Counted from the stretch's first letter, positions 35,199-44,387 are shown. The stretch is 64,000 nucleotides of DNA from Pseudofulvimonas gallinarii (GCF_004343305.1 NZ_SMAF01000001.1:62001-126000), one strand, 5' to 3'. The notes: generated from the sequence alone by a model not told the origin. Numbers and translations are program-made.

Positions 35199-36653
35199 TT
35201 ATTCGTCCCGGGCCCTGATCGACGCGACGCGGAGACGACCGATGGCCTCGAGCCCCGAATAGAAGCGCCATGGATCGCCATCGTCGGCGACCATGGCGAT
35301 ACGGAGCTGTGGGCCCGGCAGGGCCGCATCAAAGGCCTGCCAGCGCTCGCCGGTCCATGCGGTGACCCAGGCATGCGGGACGAACACGGAGCGGTTTCCT
35401 TCGAACTCCCCGGCGTAGGCGAGCCCGTTGACGACGCGCGTGGGAATGCCCAGCGAACGGCCGAGGGCCGCCAGCAGCAGGGCGTGCTCGGTGCAGTCGC
35501 CTTCGCGCAGGCGGGCGGCATCGCCGGCCGAGGCGTAGCCGATGTTCAGGCTCTTCCGGTTGATGTGGCGATGGACCCGGTCCTGCAGGATCTGCATACG
35601 CTCGGCATTGCCAGCTTCGGAAACGGCTTCCTCGAGCAGCGCCTTCACCGAAGGGGTGTCGTAATCGAGCCAGTCGGTCCGCGCGAGATCGCGCTCGCCC
35701 GGTCCCGGCATCGGGTCCGCCGTGGCGCTCAGCGTGTCGATCCTGTAGCGGCCGTTGCCCAACGCCGTGATCTTCTGTCCGTCGATGCCGGGCCAGCCCG
35801 ACAGCTCGACTTCGCTTTCCACGACCAGCGTCAGCGGACGGCCCAGGAGCTTGTCGTCGATGGCCTCAGGCACCTGCACGAGCGATGACGTGAGGATCTC
35901 CGCCGGCTGGTTCGGCGCTTCCGCGCAGGCCTGGCTGCAGGCAAGCAGTTCCAGTTCGTCACCCATCACTTCCATGATCGTGCGCTGCATGCGCCACTGC
36001 GCATCCATCCAGCTGCGACTGCTGACGCTGCCACCCGGCATGTTCATGGTTTCGCGCGTCTCGATCAGTTCCTCGGTGCCGGAGGGCAGCGTGACCATCG
36101 ACGGACCGATCACCTCCGTCTCGACCTGCATGGCCTGTCCCATCATGGCGTTGAACGCGGTGACCTGCACCTTCGTCCCGGGCTCGGTGCCCATGCCGCG
36201 CAACTGCCTTTCGATGCCCCACGACAGCAGGGCACCCTCGGGCCAGGTCATCTCGCTTTCGCGCATGGCGCCGACCGCGCCCGACTTCAATGCGAAGCGC
36301 TCGCCATCGATGCGGCGACCTTCGCTGCGCATCTGCAGACCGCTGATGGTGCTGAGGCTGCTGAACGCCAGCGGTTGTCCGTCCGGTGTTTCCTCGTGTT
36401 CCTCCAGCGTGGTCATGACCACGCCGATGCCGGCGCGGCCCATCTCGAAGCTCATGAACTGGCGCGTCGTGACCTTGTCGTCGGCGAACTCGCGCTCGAT
36501 GCGCATGTGGCCGACCTTGCGGCCACTGAGCAGCACGGTCAGCCATTGCTGGCTGGTGTCCGTCGTCGCGGCAGCGGGTGTTCCGCGGGCCGCGGCAGGG
36601 CTGGCGACGGACAGTGCCAGCAGGAAGGCAAAGGTGTATTTGAGTAGGTTCAT
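35199..36653 (-). CDS. periplasmic transglutaminase-like protein
   Basis: 484 residues from the ATG at 36653; an ATG at 36665 is possible, but the signal peptide (MNLLKYTFAFLLALSVASPAAA) begins at the chosen one. Residues up to about 330 form a beta-rich domain of unknown role with a Met-rich middle (FNAMMGQAMQVE) and two close cysteines (LLACSQACAEA). The C-terminal transglutaminase fold has Cys387 in EGDCTEHALLLAALGRS, His in FVPHAWVTAW and Asp in WQAFDAAL, a complete triad. The substrate is unknown. It closes the SPFH operon, 50 bp after the DUF5808 gene. Confidence 0.88.
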   Translation of the reverse strand: MNLLKYTFAFLLALSVASPAAARGTPAAATTDTSQQWLTVLLSGRKVGHMRIEREFADDKVTTRQFMSFEMGRAGIGVVMTTLEEHEETPDGQPLAFSSLSTISGLQMRSEGRRIDGERFALKSGAVGAMRESEMTWPEGALLSWGIERQLRGMGTEPGTKVQVTAFNAMMGQAMQVETEVIGPSMVTLPSGTEELIETRETMNMPGGSVSSRSWMDAQWRMQRTIMEVMGDELELLACSQACAEAPNQPAEILTSSLVQVPEAIDDKLLGRPLTLVVESEVELSGWPGIDGQKITALGNGRYRIDTLSATADPMPGPGERDLARTDWLDYDTPSVKALLEEAVSEAGNAERMQILQDRVHRHINRKSLNIGYASAGDAARLREGDCTEHALLLAALGRSLGIPTRVVNGLAYAGEFEGNRSVFVPHAWVTAWTGERWQAFDAALPGPQLRIAMVADDGDPWRFYSGLEAIGRLRVASIRARDE

Positions 36654-36703
36654 GGCCGCCATCATGCCACGGCGGCCATCCCGACAGCGGCCGAAGTCCT
36701 GGC

Positions 36704-36955
36704 CTAGAGAACAAGCTGGATGGTCAGGACGATCAGGACGAGCGCCACACAGGCTGCCAGGAACCAGCGACTGGCCGGGTGCGCGAAATTCAGGGTCCAG
36801 CCCAGGTAGCGCGGACGCTTCGGCACCATGGCGCGGCTGTCTTCCGCGGCGTGGTAGATGCCCAGCCAGCCTGGTCCGGTCCAGTTGACGGGATTGTTCC
36901 AGGCCTTTTCGTTCTGTTCCTGTTCCGTAAGCGCCGGGCGTTGATGGGCGGTCAT
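36704..36955 (-). CDS. small DUF5808 membrane protein
   Basis: 83 residues from the ATG at 36955, whose ATGA overlaps the stop of the hydrolase gene. The family pattern is NPVNWTGPGWLGIYHAAED, then VPKRPRYLGWTLNFAHPASRW, then one membrane helix (FLAACVALVLIVLTIQLVL) at the C terminus, giving a tail-anchored topology. DUF5808 domains occur in small membrane proteins with no known biochemical role. Translational coupling to the secreted hydrolase suggests that the two act together at the membrane. Confidence 0.8.
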   Translation of the reverse strand: MTAHQRPALTEQEQNEKAWNNPVNWTGPGWLGIYHAAEDSRAMVPKRPRYLGWTLNFAHPASRWFLAACVALVLIVLTIQLVL

Positions 36956-38319
36956 GGTTGCTTCCCTCCGATGTTGGCCGCAGCCTGATGGTGGATCCAT
37001 TCGGCGATGTCGGTGGTCACCCGGTCATCGACGTGGCGGGGTTCCATGTAGTCGCGCGGTGTCGACGGCCCCTCGCCGGACATGAACAGGTGGTCAAGTG
37101 AAGGATACGACTTCAGGGTCAGGCCGGGGTGCCGGGCTGCCAGTTCGCGCCAGGCGGAGAAATCGAGCATCGTCACCTGATAGTCCCGCTCACCCTGCAG
37201 GACCAGGGCAGGCCGGTCGGCATCGCGGGCGACGTCGAGGGCGCTGTAGTCCGACAGGCTGGACCAGTAGGCCTCGCTCAACCCGAGCAGCAGGGGCCCT
37301 TCGACCGGCTCGCCGCGGCGCAGCCGGCGCACGTTGTCCGCCTGCTGTTCAATGGCGGCGAGCATGTCGCTGTCCATGCCCTGGTCGGGTCCGATGTGGC
37401 GGACCTGTTCAACGACCAGATCCTCCAGTGGACGGGATGGCGCGGCAAGCAGGACCATGCCCGCACATGACGCCGATCGCTGGCAGATCCGAGGGCCCAT
37501 CATTGCGCCCAGGCTGTGCCCGACCACGAAGACGCGGTCGCTATCGATCCGCGCCTGCCCGGCCAGCCACGCCATGGCGCCGACAGCGTCATCCGTCACT
37601 TCCTGGTCGATGCCGAATCCCGGCGTTTCCGCCAACATCCGGGTGCCATGCGCCTTGCTGCGCTTGACGTAACGCAGACTGGCGACGCCCCGGTCGGCCA
37701 GGCCGCGGGCGAGGTCGCGGAAGGGCTTGCTGGCGAAGATGGTCTCGTCGGCGTCGTGCGGACCCGAGCCGTGGACCAGGACGACGGCTGGAAATGGACC
37801 GTCACCTTCCGGCAGCGTCAGGATCGCAGGCAATGGCCACGCATCGCCACCAATCGTCACGCGTCGCTCACGGTCATCATCTTCAGCGTCCGGCCTGCCG
37901 GACAGCGGGGCGGTGTCCGGCCCCGATGCGCAGGGCGACGCCTCCTGCGGCGGGACGAAGAAAAGTCCAGCGACGCGATCCTCCTCATCGAAGACCAGCT
38001 TGGCATCAAGGGCGGCACGTTCGAAATCGATGCGCTGCCAGGTGGCGTGGCGGCCGGCTTCGCAACCGTGCCGGAAATCGCCGCGCCCGGACGGTGCGCC
38101 GACCTGCTGCGTAAGCGCGCCGACGATGCCGGCGATTCGTGGCGGCGGCAATGCCGCCTTCATCGTGTCGCTGAAATGGGCGGTGGCGGTCTCCCCGTCA
38201 CCAGCCAGCACCGCGTCGAGGGTGGATGTCGCGCGTTGCTCACGCGTGGACTCATCGGCTATGACTGGTGCGCCGGAAAGCGCCAGGCAGGCGCCGACCA
38301 GCAGGATTGCGTTGCGCAT
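36952..38319 (-). CDS. secreted DUF3887 plus alpha/beta serine hydrolase
   Basis: 455 residues. The ATG at 38319 has GGGAGGGC six bases upstream and starts a signal peptide (to about 21); an ATG at 38337 overlapping the regulator stop codon (ATGA) is an alternative start. An N-terminal DUF3887 domain (about 25-125, with ATAHFSDTMKAAL and AGLFFVPP) precedes an alpha/beta hydrolase: oxyanion strand VVLVHGSGPHDAD, nucleophile in VVGHSLGAMM, Asp in LVLQGERDYQV and His in SLDHLFMSG. This combination occurs in periplasmic acyl hydrolases of unknown substrate. Confidence 0.9.
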   Translation of the reverse strand: MRNAILLVGACLALSGAPVIADESTREQRATSTLDAVLAGDGETATAHFSDTMKAALPPPRIAGIVGALTQQVGAPSGRGDFRHGCEAGRHATWQRIDFERAALDAKLVFDEEDRVAGLFFVPPQEASPCASGPDTAPLSGRPDAEDDDRERRVTIGGDAWPLPAILTLPEGDGPFPAVVLVHGSGPHDADETIFASKPFRDLARGLADRGVASLRYVKRSKAHGTRMLAETPGFGIDQEVTDDAVGAMAWLAGQARIDSDRVFVVGHSLGAMMGPRICQRSASCAGMVLLAAPSRPLEDLVVEQVRHIGPDQGMDSDMLAAIEQQADNVRRLRRGEPVEGPLLLGLSEAYWSSLSDYSALDVARDADRPALVLQGERDYQVTMLDFSAWRELAARHPGLTLKSYPSLDHLFMSGEGPSTPRDYMEPRHVDDRVTTDIAEWIHHQAAANIGGKQP

Positions 38320-38333
38320 GTGCTGCCCTCCCT

Positions 38334-38519
38334 TCATTCGTCATCATCGACCGGCTCGGGCCGGTCCGCGGGTTTCATGCGGCCTGCCTTGCGCAGGGCA
38401 TCGCGGAGGAGGAACTCGATCTGCGCGTTGACGCTGCGCAGATCATCGTCCGCCCAATGCTGCACCGCCGCCAGCACGGCTGGGGAAATGCGCAGGGGAT
38501 AGGCCTTTTTCTCCGCCAT
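38334..38519 (-). CDS. small ribbon-helix-helix (Arc-type) DNA-binding protein
   Basis: 61 residues. [42 protein letters not shown] fits the ribbon-helix-helix fold: the short strand YPLRIS would enter the DNA groove, followed by two helices with the Arc-like '[10 protein letters not shown]' turn. An acidic tail (PEPVDDDE) ends the protein. It is encoded 18 bp after the SPFH gene and its stop meets the hydrolase start. The repeated GATATC sites in the operon promoter are a likely target, giving autoregulation. Confidence 0.85.
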   Translation of the reverse strand: MAEKKAYPLRISPAVLAAVQHWADDDLRSVNAQIEFLLRDALRKAGRMKPADRPEPVDDDE

Positions 38520-38537
38520 CGAACCGGACCGCGGCGC

Positions 38538-39404
38538 TCAGTACAGCGAGCCGGAATTGATGACCGGTTGCGCGGCGCGGTCCGAACACAGGACCACCAG
38601 CAGGTTGCTGATCATGGCTGCCTTGCGTTCCTCGTCGAGTTCGACCTGGCCACCCTGGCGCAGCTGCTCGAGCGCCATGTGCACCATGCCGACCGCACCC
38701 TCGACGATGCGCGCCCGCGCGGCAATGATCGCGCCGGCCTGCTGGCGCTGGAGCATGGCCTGGGCGATTTCCTGCGCGTAGGCAAGGTGGCTGATGCGCG
38801 CCTCGATGACCTCGACGCCTGCTTTCGCCAGGCGGTCCTGGATTTCCCGCCGCAGCTCGCGGGCGATTTCCTCGCCGTGGCTGCGCAGCGCGATCTCCAC
38901 GCCTTCGTGCATGTCATAGGGATAGCGCGTGGCCATCTGGCGCAGTGCCGATTCGGACTGGATCTGCACGAAATTCTCGTAGTCGTCGACCTCGAAGGCG
39001 GCCTCGTAGGTATCGACCACCTGCCAGACCACGACCGCGGCGATCTCGATCGGTGATCCTTCCAGTTCGTTGACCTTGAGGCGGCCGCTTTCGAAATTGC
39101 GGACGCGCTGGGAGATCTTCTTCTTCGAATAGAACGGATTGGCGAAACGCAGCCCGGTCTCGCGACAGGTGCCGACATAACGACCGAACAGGGTGAGCAC
39201 CACGCCCTGGTTGGGCTCGACCGTGAACAATCCGAACAGGCTGACGAAAGTCGCGAAGCAGACGATCGCCGAGGCGATGACCAGCCAGCCGATGCTCTGA
39301 TGCGCGGCCCATACCATGCCGTAGATGGAAGCCGGGATGGTGGCCACCAGCAGCGGCAGCGCGATCAGTCCGTGGGTCGCTTTGACGGAACGTTCGTGAC
39401 TCAT
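38538..39404 (-). CDS. SPFH (band 7/stomatin-like) membrane protein
   Basis: 288 residues from the ATG at 39404, with AAGGAG six bases upstream. Two hydrophobic segments (about 12-33 and 42-62) precede the SPFH domain: [33 protein letters not shown] (65-97), the central [20 protein letters not shown], and [32 protein letters not shown], where oligomerising helices begin. SPFH proteins build large membrane-associated cages or lipid microdomains. It is the first gene of the five-gene operon and has a well-formed promoter. Confidence 0.92.
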   Translation of the reverse strand: MSHERSVKATHGLIALPLLVATIPASIYGMVWAAHQSIGWLVIASAIVCFATFVSLFGLFTVEPNQGVVLTLFGRYVGTCRETGLRFANPFYSKKKISQRVRNFESGRLKVNELEGSPIEIAAVVVWQVVDTYEAAFEVDDYENFVQIQSESALRQMATRYPYDMHEGVEIALRSHGEEIARELRREIQDRLAKAGVEVIEARISHLAYAQEIAQAMLQRQQAGAIIAARARIVEGAVGMVHMALEQLRQGGQVELDEERKAAMISNLLVVLCSDRAAQPVINSGSLY

Positions 39405-39430
39405 AAAGGTCTCCTTGGGCAAGGATCAAG

Positions 39431-39484
39431 ACGATATCCAAATGATATCTATCTTGCAAGACGCTTGCGCTTGTGGCTGATATC
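39431..39484 (-). promoter_or_regulatory. promoter of the SPFH operon with GATATC repeats
   Basis: The -35 TTGCAA (39459-39454) and -10 TATCGT (39436-39431) are 17 bp apart, putting transcription start near 39424, 20 bases before the ATG. GATATC occurs at 39433-39438 (on the -10) and 39444-39449 (in the spacer), exactly 11 bp or one helical turn apart, and again at 39479-39484. The palindrome TCTTG-CAAGA (39452-39461) covers the -35. This is the layout of a repressor-controlled promoter. Confidence 0.65.
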
Positions 39485-39598
39485 GATTCGCATTTACAAT
39501 TCACGGCTCCGCGCTTCGCCTCCGCGCGATTTTCATGACAGAACCTAGAAGATGTCTTGCAACGTGTTGATCATGCGGCGCTTTCAGCCCTCTCGGGT

Positions 39599-40267
39599 AT
39601 GCTGAGCGCGTCACCCGCGGGCGGCGTCGAGCCCACACCCACGAGTGACGCGGACAAAGACCGACGCCGTCGCCGCGCACGGTGGCTGAAGCGGATGCAT
39701 GCCTGGCACTGGGTCAGCTCCGCAATCTGTCTGGTCGGCATGATCCTGTTCGCGGTCACCGGCATCACGCTGAATCATGCCGCCGGCATCGAGGCGCGGC
39801 CGCAGGTCCAGAACTGGACCGGAGTCCTTCCGCAGGCATTGCGCCCGTCGCTGTCACTGAAGGCTGCCAACAGCGCGTTGCCCATGGAGGTTCGTCGCTG
39901 GTTGCGCGAACAGACGGGCCAGCGCGTCCCGGTGCGGCCGGCCGAATGGTCGGACGACGAGGTCTACCTCTCGCTGCCGCGCGCCGGCGGCGACGCATGG
40001 CTGAGCATCGACCGCGCAACGGGCGAGGTGGAATACGAGCGCACCGACCGTGGCTGGGTTGCACTCTTCAACGACCTGCACAAGGGCCGCAATACCGGCC
40101 CGGCCTGGTCGTGGTTCCTGGACATCTTCGCGATCGCCTGCCTGGTGTTCTGCCTGACCGGGCTTGTGCTTCTGAAACTGCACGCCGGCCATCGTCCGTC
40201 GACCTGGCCCATGGTCATGGCGGGCCTGGCGATCCCCGTGCTGCTTGTCGTTCTTCTCCTCCACTGA
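39599..40267 (+). CDS. PepSY-associated transmembrane protein
   Basis: 222 residues from the ATG at 39599; a TTG at 39557 would add 14 residues, and no clear ribosome binding site decides it. A basic N terminus (DKDRRRRRARWLKRMHAWHWVSS) leads into a first membrane helix with ITLNHA, a periplasmic PepSY-like region, then FNDLHKGRNTGPAWSWFLDIFAIACLVFCLTGLVLL and a last helix. The His residues near helix ends (LKRMHAWH, TLNHA, DLHKG) are like heme ligands of PepSY-TM electron carriers. It opens the operon with DUF2271, DUF4198 and ApbE. Confidence 0.88.
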   Translation: MLSASPAGGVEPTPTSDADKDRRRRRARWLKRMHAWHWVSSAICLVGMILFAVTGITLNHAAGIEARPQVQNWTGVLPQALRPSLSLKAANSALPMEVRRWLREQTGQRVPVRPAEWSDDEVYLSLPRAGGDAWLSIDRATGEVEYERTDRGWVALFNDLHKGRNTGPAWSWFLDIFAIACLVFCLTGLVLLKLHAGHRPSTWPMVMAGLAIPVLLVVLLLH

Positions 40268-40280
40268 TCCGAGGACCCCG

Positions 40281-40799
40281 ATGTCCAGATCCCCACTGTC
40301 CCTGGTGGCACTGATCCTTCCTGCCTGCGCTGCCCAGGCCGCCGAACTCTCCGTCTCGGTGGAGATACCGCGACTGGATGTGGCCGAATACCACCGTCCG
40401 TATGTCGCCGCCTGGGTCGAGCGTCCCGATCGCAGCGTCGCCGCGCAACTGGCGGTGTGGTACCAGCAGTCGGAGTCGCGCGAAGGCCATGGCACCAAAT
40501 GGTTGCCCGACCTGCGCCAATGGTGGCGTCGCGGCGGACGCCAGCTGGACGTGCCCGTCGACGGCGTGACCGGTGCGACCAAAGCGCCCGGCACGCACAC
40601 GCTGCGATTCGGAGCCGGGTCCCAGGCAGTCGCGGCGCTCGCGCCAGGCAGCTATGTGCTGCTTGTAGAGGCATCCCGCGAGGTGGGTGGCCGCGAGTTG
40701 CTGCAGATTCCTTTCGAATGGCCAGCCGATGAAGCGCGCACGCTGGATGCGCGCGGTGAGCACGAGCTGGGCACGGTTTCGCTTGAACTGGTTCCCTGA
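40281..40799 (+). CDS. DUF2271 periplasmic protein, candidate flavoprotein
   Basis: 172 residues with a signal peptide (about 1-21, ending AQA). The DUF2271 core contains YVAAWVERPDRSVAAQLAVWY and WLPDLRQWWRRGG. Residues 94-100 read DGVTGAT: this DxxTGAT matches the consensus recognised by ApbE flavin transferases, with Thr100 as the expected FMN attachment residue. It lies 13 bp after the PepSY-TM gene, and ApbE is encoded two genes downstream. A role as periplasmic electron carrier is therefore likely; flavinylation itself is inferred. Confidence 0.88.
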   Translation: MSRSPLSLVALILPACAAQAAELSVSVEIPRLDVAEYHRPYVAAWVERPDRSVAAQLAVWYQQSESREGHGTKWLPDLRQWWRRGGRQLDVPVDGVTGATKAPGTHTLRFGAGSQAVAALAPGSYVLLVEASREVGGRELLQIPFEWPADEARTLDARGEHELGTVSLELVP

Positions 40800-40821
40800 T
40801 TTACCTGCTGGAGTACCGCAC

Positions 40822-41628
40822 ATGAATGCTTCCCTGCGTCGCCTTGTCCTGGTCGTGCTGGTCGTGCTGCCACTACCCGCGTTCGCGCACAAGGCCTGGC
40901 TGCTGCCTTCCGCCACCGTCCTGAGTGAAGGGCAGTGGATCACCGTCGATGGCGCGGTGTCGAACGACCTGTTCTATTTCAACCACGTGCCGCTTCGCCT
41001 CGACAATCTGGTCATCACGCGACCCGACGGCAGCGCGGGCGCCTATAGCGGTGGTCATACCGGCAAATACCGAAGCGTGTTCGATGTCGAGCTCGACAAG
41101 CCGGGCACCTGGCGGCTTGCCATCATCAATGAAGGCCTGTTTGCCAGCTGGACCGAGAACGGCGAGAGCAAGCGGTGGCGCGGCAGCGAAGCCGACCTGG
41201 CCAAGGCGCTGCCGGTTGCCGCGACCGACGTGCAGGTCACCCGCTCGCACGGTCGCATTGAAACCTTCGTCACCGCGGGTGCCCCGACCACCGCGGCGAT
41301 GAAGCTGCAGGGCAGTGGCCTTGAACTCGTGCACGACACGCATCCGAACGACCTGTACGCAGGCGAGACCACGCGCTACCAGTTCCTGCTGGACGGAAAG
41401 CCGGCAGCCGACGTCGAGGTCGAGATCGTTGCCGGTGCGACGCGCTACCGCAGCCGCCTCGGCGAAAAGCGGGTCACGACCGATGCCGAAGGGCGTTTCG
41501 AAGTCACCTGGTCCGAGCCCGGCATGTACTGGCTGGAGGCGTCCGCCTCTTCGACGCTGGAAGGCGACGCGCTTGCCAGCCAGCGTCGCGCCAGCCACGT
41601 GGTGACGCTGGAAGTCCTGCCGCAGTAA
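40822..41628 (+). CDS. DUF4198 periplasmic protein
   Basis: 268 residues. A signal peptide (about 1-22, PAFA) is followed by AHKAWLLPSATVLSEGQWITV, the DUF4198 start with His right after the cleavage site, suitable for metal binding through the free N terminus. The rest is a beta-sandwich with a C-terminal transthyretin-like module (ADVEVEIVAGATRYRSRLG onward, DAEGRFEVTWSEPGMYWLEA). The family occurs with metal uptake and with ApbE/DUF2271 sets. GGAG lies nine bases before the ATG. Confidence 0.9.
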   Translation: MNASLRRLVLVVLVVLPLPAFAHKAWLLPSATVLSEGQWITVDGAVSNDLFYFNHVPLRLDNLVITRPDGSAGAYSGGHTGKYRSVFDVELDKPGTWRLAIINEGLFASWTENGESKRWRGSEADLAKALPVAATDVQVTRSHGRIETFVTAGAPTTAAMKLQGSGLELVHDTHPNDLYAGETTRYQFLLDGKPAADVEVEIVAGATRYRSRLGEKRVTTDAEGRFEVTWSEPGMYWLEASASSTLEGDALASQRRASHVVTLEVLPQ

Positions 41629-41659
41629 TCCGGCTCCGCGTCGTTCCCGGACTCGCCAG

Positions 41660-42676
41660 ATGTCCCGCATTGCCGGCCTGTTGATCGCGCTGCTTTCATT
41701 GGCGCAGATGTCGGGATGCGGGAAGTCGACGGAAATCGTCCGCCTCGACGGGCCGACCATGGGCACGACCTGGTCGGCCCGTTTCGCGGCGCACCGTGCC
41801 ATCGATCGCGAGGTCGTGCTGCAAGCGATACGCACCGAACTGGAGGACGTCGTCGTCCAGATGAGCACCTGGCGCCGGGATTCGCTGATCAGCCGGTACA
41901 ACAACGCGGCGGCGGGAACCTGGCATGAACTGCCGGAAAGTTTCGCGATCGTCCTGGAGGCGGCCCTGGCGCTTGCCGCTGCAACCGGGGGCCATTACGA
42001 CCCGACCGTCGGACCGCTGGTCGATCTGTGGGGATTCGGTCCCGGTGGGCGCCGTGATAAGCCCCCGGCAGCGGCAGACATCGCCGCTGCGAAGGCGCGC
42101 GTCGGTTGGCAGCGCATCCAGTTCGAAGCCGGCACGCGGCGATTGCTGCAACCGGGCGGATTACGGCTCGATCTGTCCTCGATCGCCGAAGGTTTCGCCG
42201 TGGACCGCATGGGGGAGGCGCTGGAACGTCTGGGCATCGACGCGTATCTCGTCGAGATCGGCGGCGAATTGCGCGCACGCGGCAAACGTCCCGACGGCAT
42301 GCCCTGGCGTGTCGCCATCGAGCAGCCGGATAGCGGCGATGTGCCTGTGACGGTCGTACCGTTGCAGGATCTGTCGATCGCCACGTCGGGTGATTACCGC
42401 AAGTTTTTCGAGTTCGCGGGCCGGCGTTACAGCCACGCGATCGATCCGCATACGGGCTATCCGGTGCAGCACGGGTTGGCCGCGGTGACCGTGTCCGCCT
42501 CGACCTGCATGGAAGCCGGCTCGACCGCCACGGCGCTCAGCGTGCTCGGGCCGCAACGTGGATTCGACTACGCCGTGCGCAACGACATCGCCGCGCGCCT
42601 GGTGATCCGGGATGGGCCGTCCGGATTCACCGTTCGCGAAACGCCTGCGTTCACTGCGCTGGTCGACGCGCACTGA
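41660..42676 (+). CDS. apbE: FAD:protein FMN transferase (ApbE family), altered metal site
   Basis: 338 residues. A lipoprotein-type signal (LAQMSGC, Cys20) is followed by MGTTWSARF, GGHYDPTVGPLVDLWGFG, RLDLSSIAEGFAVDRMG, EIGGELRARG and YSHAIDPHTGYPV, all standard ApbE blocks. The metal-binding loop, normally of the form AD-x-x-ATA, reads EAGSTATAL: Gly287 (codon GGC at 42518-42520) replaces the Asp, one base away from GAC. Thr291 is kept. Activity may be lowered or lost, unless another residue serves. It probably acts on the DUF2271 protein of the same operon. Confidence 0.92.
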   Translation: MSRIAGLLIALLSLAQMSGCGKSTEIVRLDGPTMGTTWSARFAAHRAIDREVVLQAIRTELEDVVVQMSTWRRDSLISRYNNAAAGTWHELPESFAIVLEAALALAAATGGHYDPTVGPLVDLWGFGPGGRRDKPPAAADIAAAKARVGWQRIQFEAGTRRLLQPGGLRLDLSSIAEGFAVDRMGEALERLGIDAYLVEIGGELRARGKRPDGMPWRVAIEQPDSGDVPVTVVPLQDLSIATSGDYRKFFEFAGRRYSHAIDPHTGYPVQHGLAAVTVSASTCMEAGSTATALSVLGPQRGFDYAVRNDIAARLVIRDGPSGFTVRETPAFTALVDAH

Positions 42677-42751
42677 GCGTTGCGCCCGCGTTCATGCCGG
42701 CGGCCGCGCTTGTACTAGGCTGGCCCGACCCATCGAACCTGGAGACGCGCC

Positions 42752-43174
42752 ATGATCCGCAAGGCCACCGCGACCTGGACCGGCAACGGCAAGGAAGGCA
42801 AGGGACGTCTGGACACCGCTTCGGGCGTACTCGACCAGACCCCTTACGGTTTCAACAGCCGTTTCGAGGACGGTCCGGGCAGCAACCCCGAAGAACTGCT
42901 GGCCGCCGCCCACGCCGGCTGCTTCACCATGGCGCTGGCCTTCCAGCTTGAACGCGCCGGTTTCGCCGCCGAGGAACTGCGCACGGAAGCTGCGGTGTCG
43001 CTGGGCAAGGATGGTGACGGCTTCAGCATCAACCGTTCGGCGCTGACGCTGACGGCGCGCGTGCCGGGCATCGACGCGGCGAAATTCGACGAACTGGCGC
43101 AGACCGCCAAGAGCGGCTGCCCGGTGTCGAAGCTGTTCAATGCCGAGATCACGCTGGACGCGAAGCTCGCCTGA
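42752..43174 (+). CDS. OsmC-family peroxiredoxin
   Basis: 140 residues, the size of OsmC. The peroxidatic cysteine is Cys57 in AHAGCFTM and the resolving cysteine Cys122 in KSGCPVSKLFN. The start MIRKATATWTGNGKEGKGRL and LDQTPYGFNSRFEDGPGSNPEELL match OsmC closely. It reduces organic hydroperoxides in the cytoplasm. GGAGACGCGCC precedes the ATG. Confidence 0.96.
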   Translation: MIRKATATWTGNGKEGKGRLDTASGVLDQTPYGFNSRFEDGPGSNPEELLAAAHAGCFTMALAFQLERAGFAAEELRTEAAVSLGKDGDGFSINRSALTLTARVPGIDAAKFDELAQTAKSGCPVSKLFNAEITLDAKLA

Positions 43175-43243
43175 GCGGAAATTTTCGCGGACATCTTGAC
43201 CGCGACGACACTCCTGCCTAGACTTCGCAGCCCACCTCACGGC

Positions 43244-43318
43244 GGGCGGTTAGCTCAGCGGTAGAGCACTGCCTTCACACGGCAGGGGTCGTAGGTTCGA
43301 ACCCTACACCGCCCACCA
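43244..43318 (+). tRNA. tRNA-Val (anticodon CAC)
   Basis: Acceptor stem GGGCGGT pairs with ACCGCCC, followed by discriminator A and an encoded CCA. The D arm (AGCTCAGCGGTAGAGC) and T arm (GTAGGTTCGAACCCTAC) are regular. The anticodon stem CTGCC/GGCAG encloses TTCACAC, so the anticodon is CAC, reading GUG. Confidence 0.97.
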
Positions 43319-43325
43319 CAGGTGA

Positions 43326-43922
<597 letters not shown>

Positions 43923-43928
43923 GCCGCC

Positions 43929-44387
43929 TCAGCCTTCCCGGCTGAAACGGTCCAGTTCCTGGTGGAGGGCGCGCACCGCCATTGCCGCTTCGCGATAGAG
44001 GAACAGGCAGGCGAGCAGGACCAGCGTGACGCCGGCGACGGCCAGGGCGGTTGGCAGGTGCACCAGCTGGTTGCCGAGCGCGCTGTCCGCGGCAACGGCC
44101 AGGCTGCTGCCGACGAACGCGGCCAGGGCGAGGTAAAGCAGGCGGCAGGCGGCGAGTATGAGCTGGCAGCGCGCGCGCTGGCCGGCAATGTGCTGGCGCA
44201 GGAACCGGCTGCGTTCCGGCAAGGTGTCGGCTGCTTCGCATTCGCGCATCAGCGTGCGCATGCGATCGACGACGCGTGCCAGCCGGTTGTTTCCCGACTG
44301 CAGTAGCGAGCCGGTGGCCGTCATGAACAGGGCGGGCGCCAGCATCGACAGCAGGATGGCGTACTGGCCGGCATTGCTTCCGAACAT
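43929..44387 (-). CDS. DUF2721 membrane protein
   Basis: 152 residues with three hydrophobic segments: about 8-28 ([20 protein letters not shown]), about 82-100 ([17 protein letters not shown]) and about 111-130 ([21 protein letters not shown]). A charged loop between the first and second ([15 protein letters not shown]) is the DUF2721 hallmark. The function is unknown. It is convergent with tadA, six bases apart, and divergent from orn with 50 bp between. Confidence 0.9.
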   Translation of the reverse strand: MFGSNAGQYAILLSMLAPALFMTATGSLLQSGNNRLARVVDRMRTLMRECEAADTLPERSRFLRQHIAGQRARCQLILAACRLLYLALAAFVGSSLAVAADSALGNQLVHLPTALAVAGVTLVLLACLFLYREAAMAVRALHQELDRFSREG

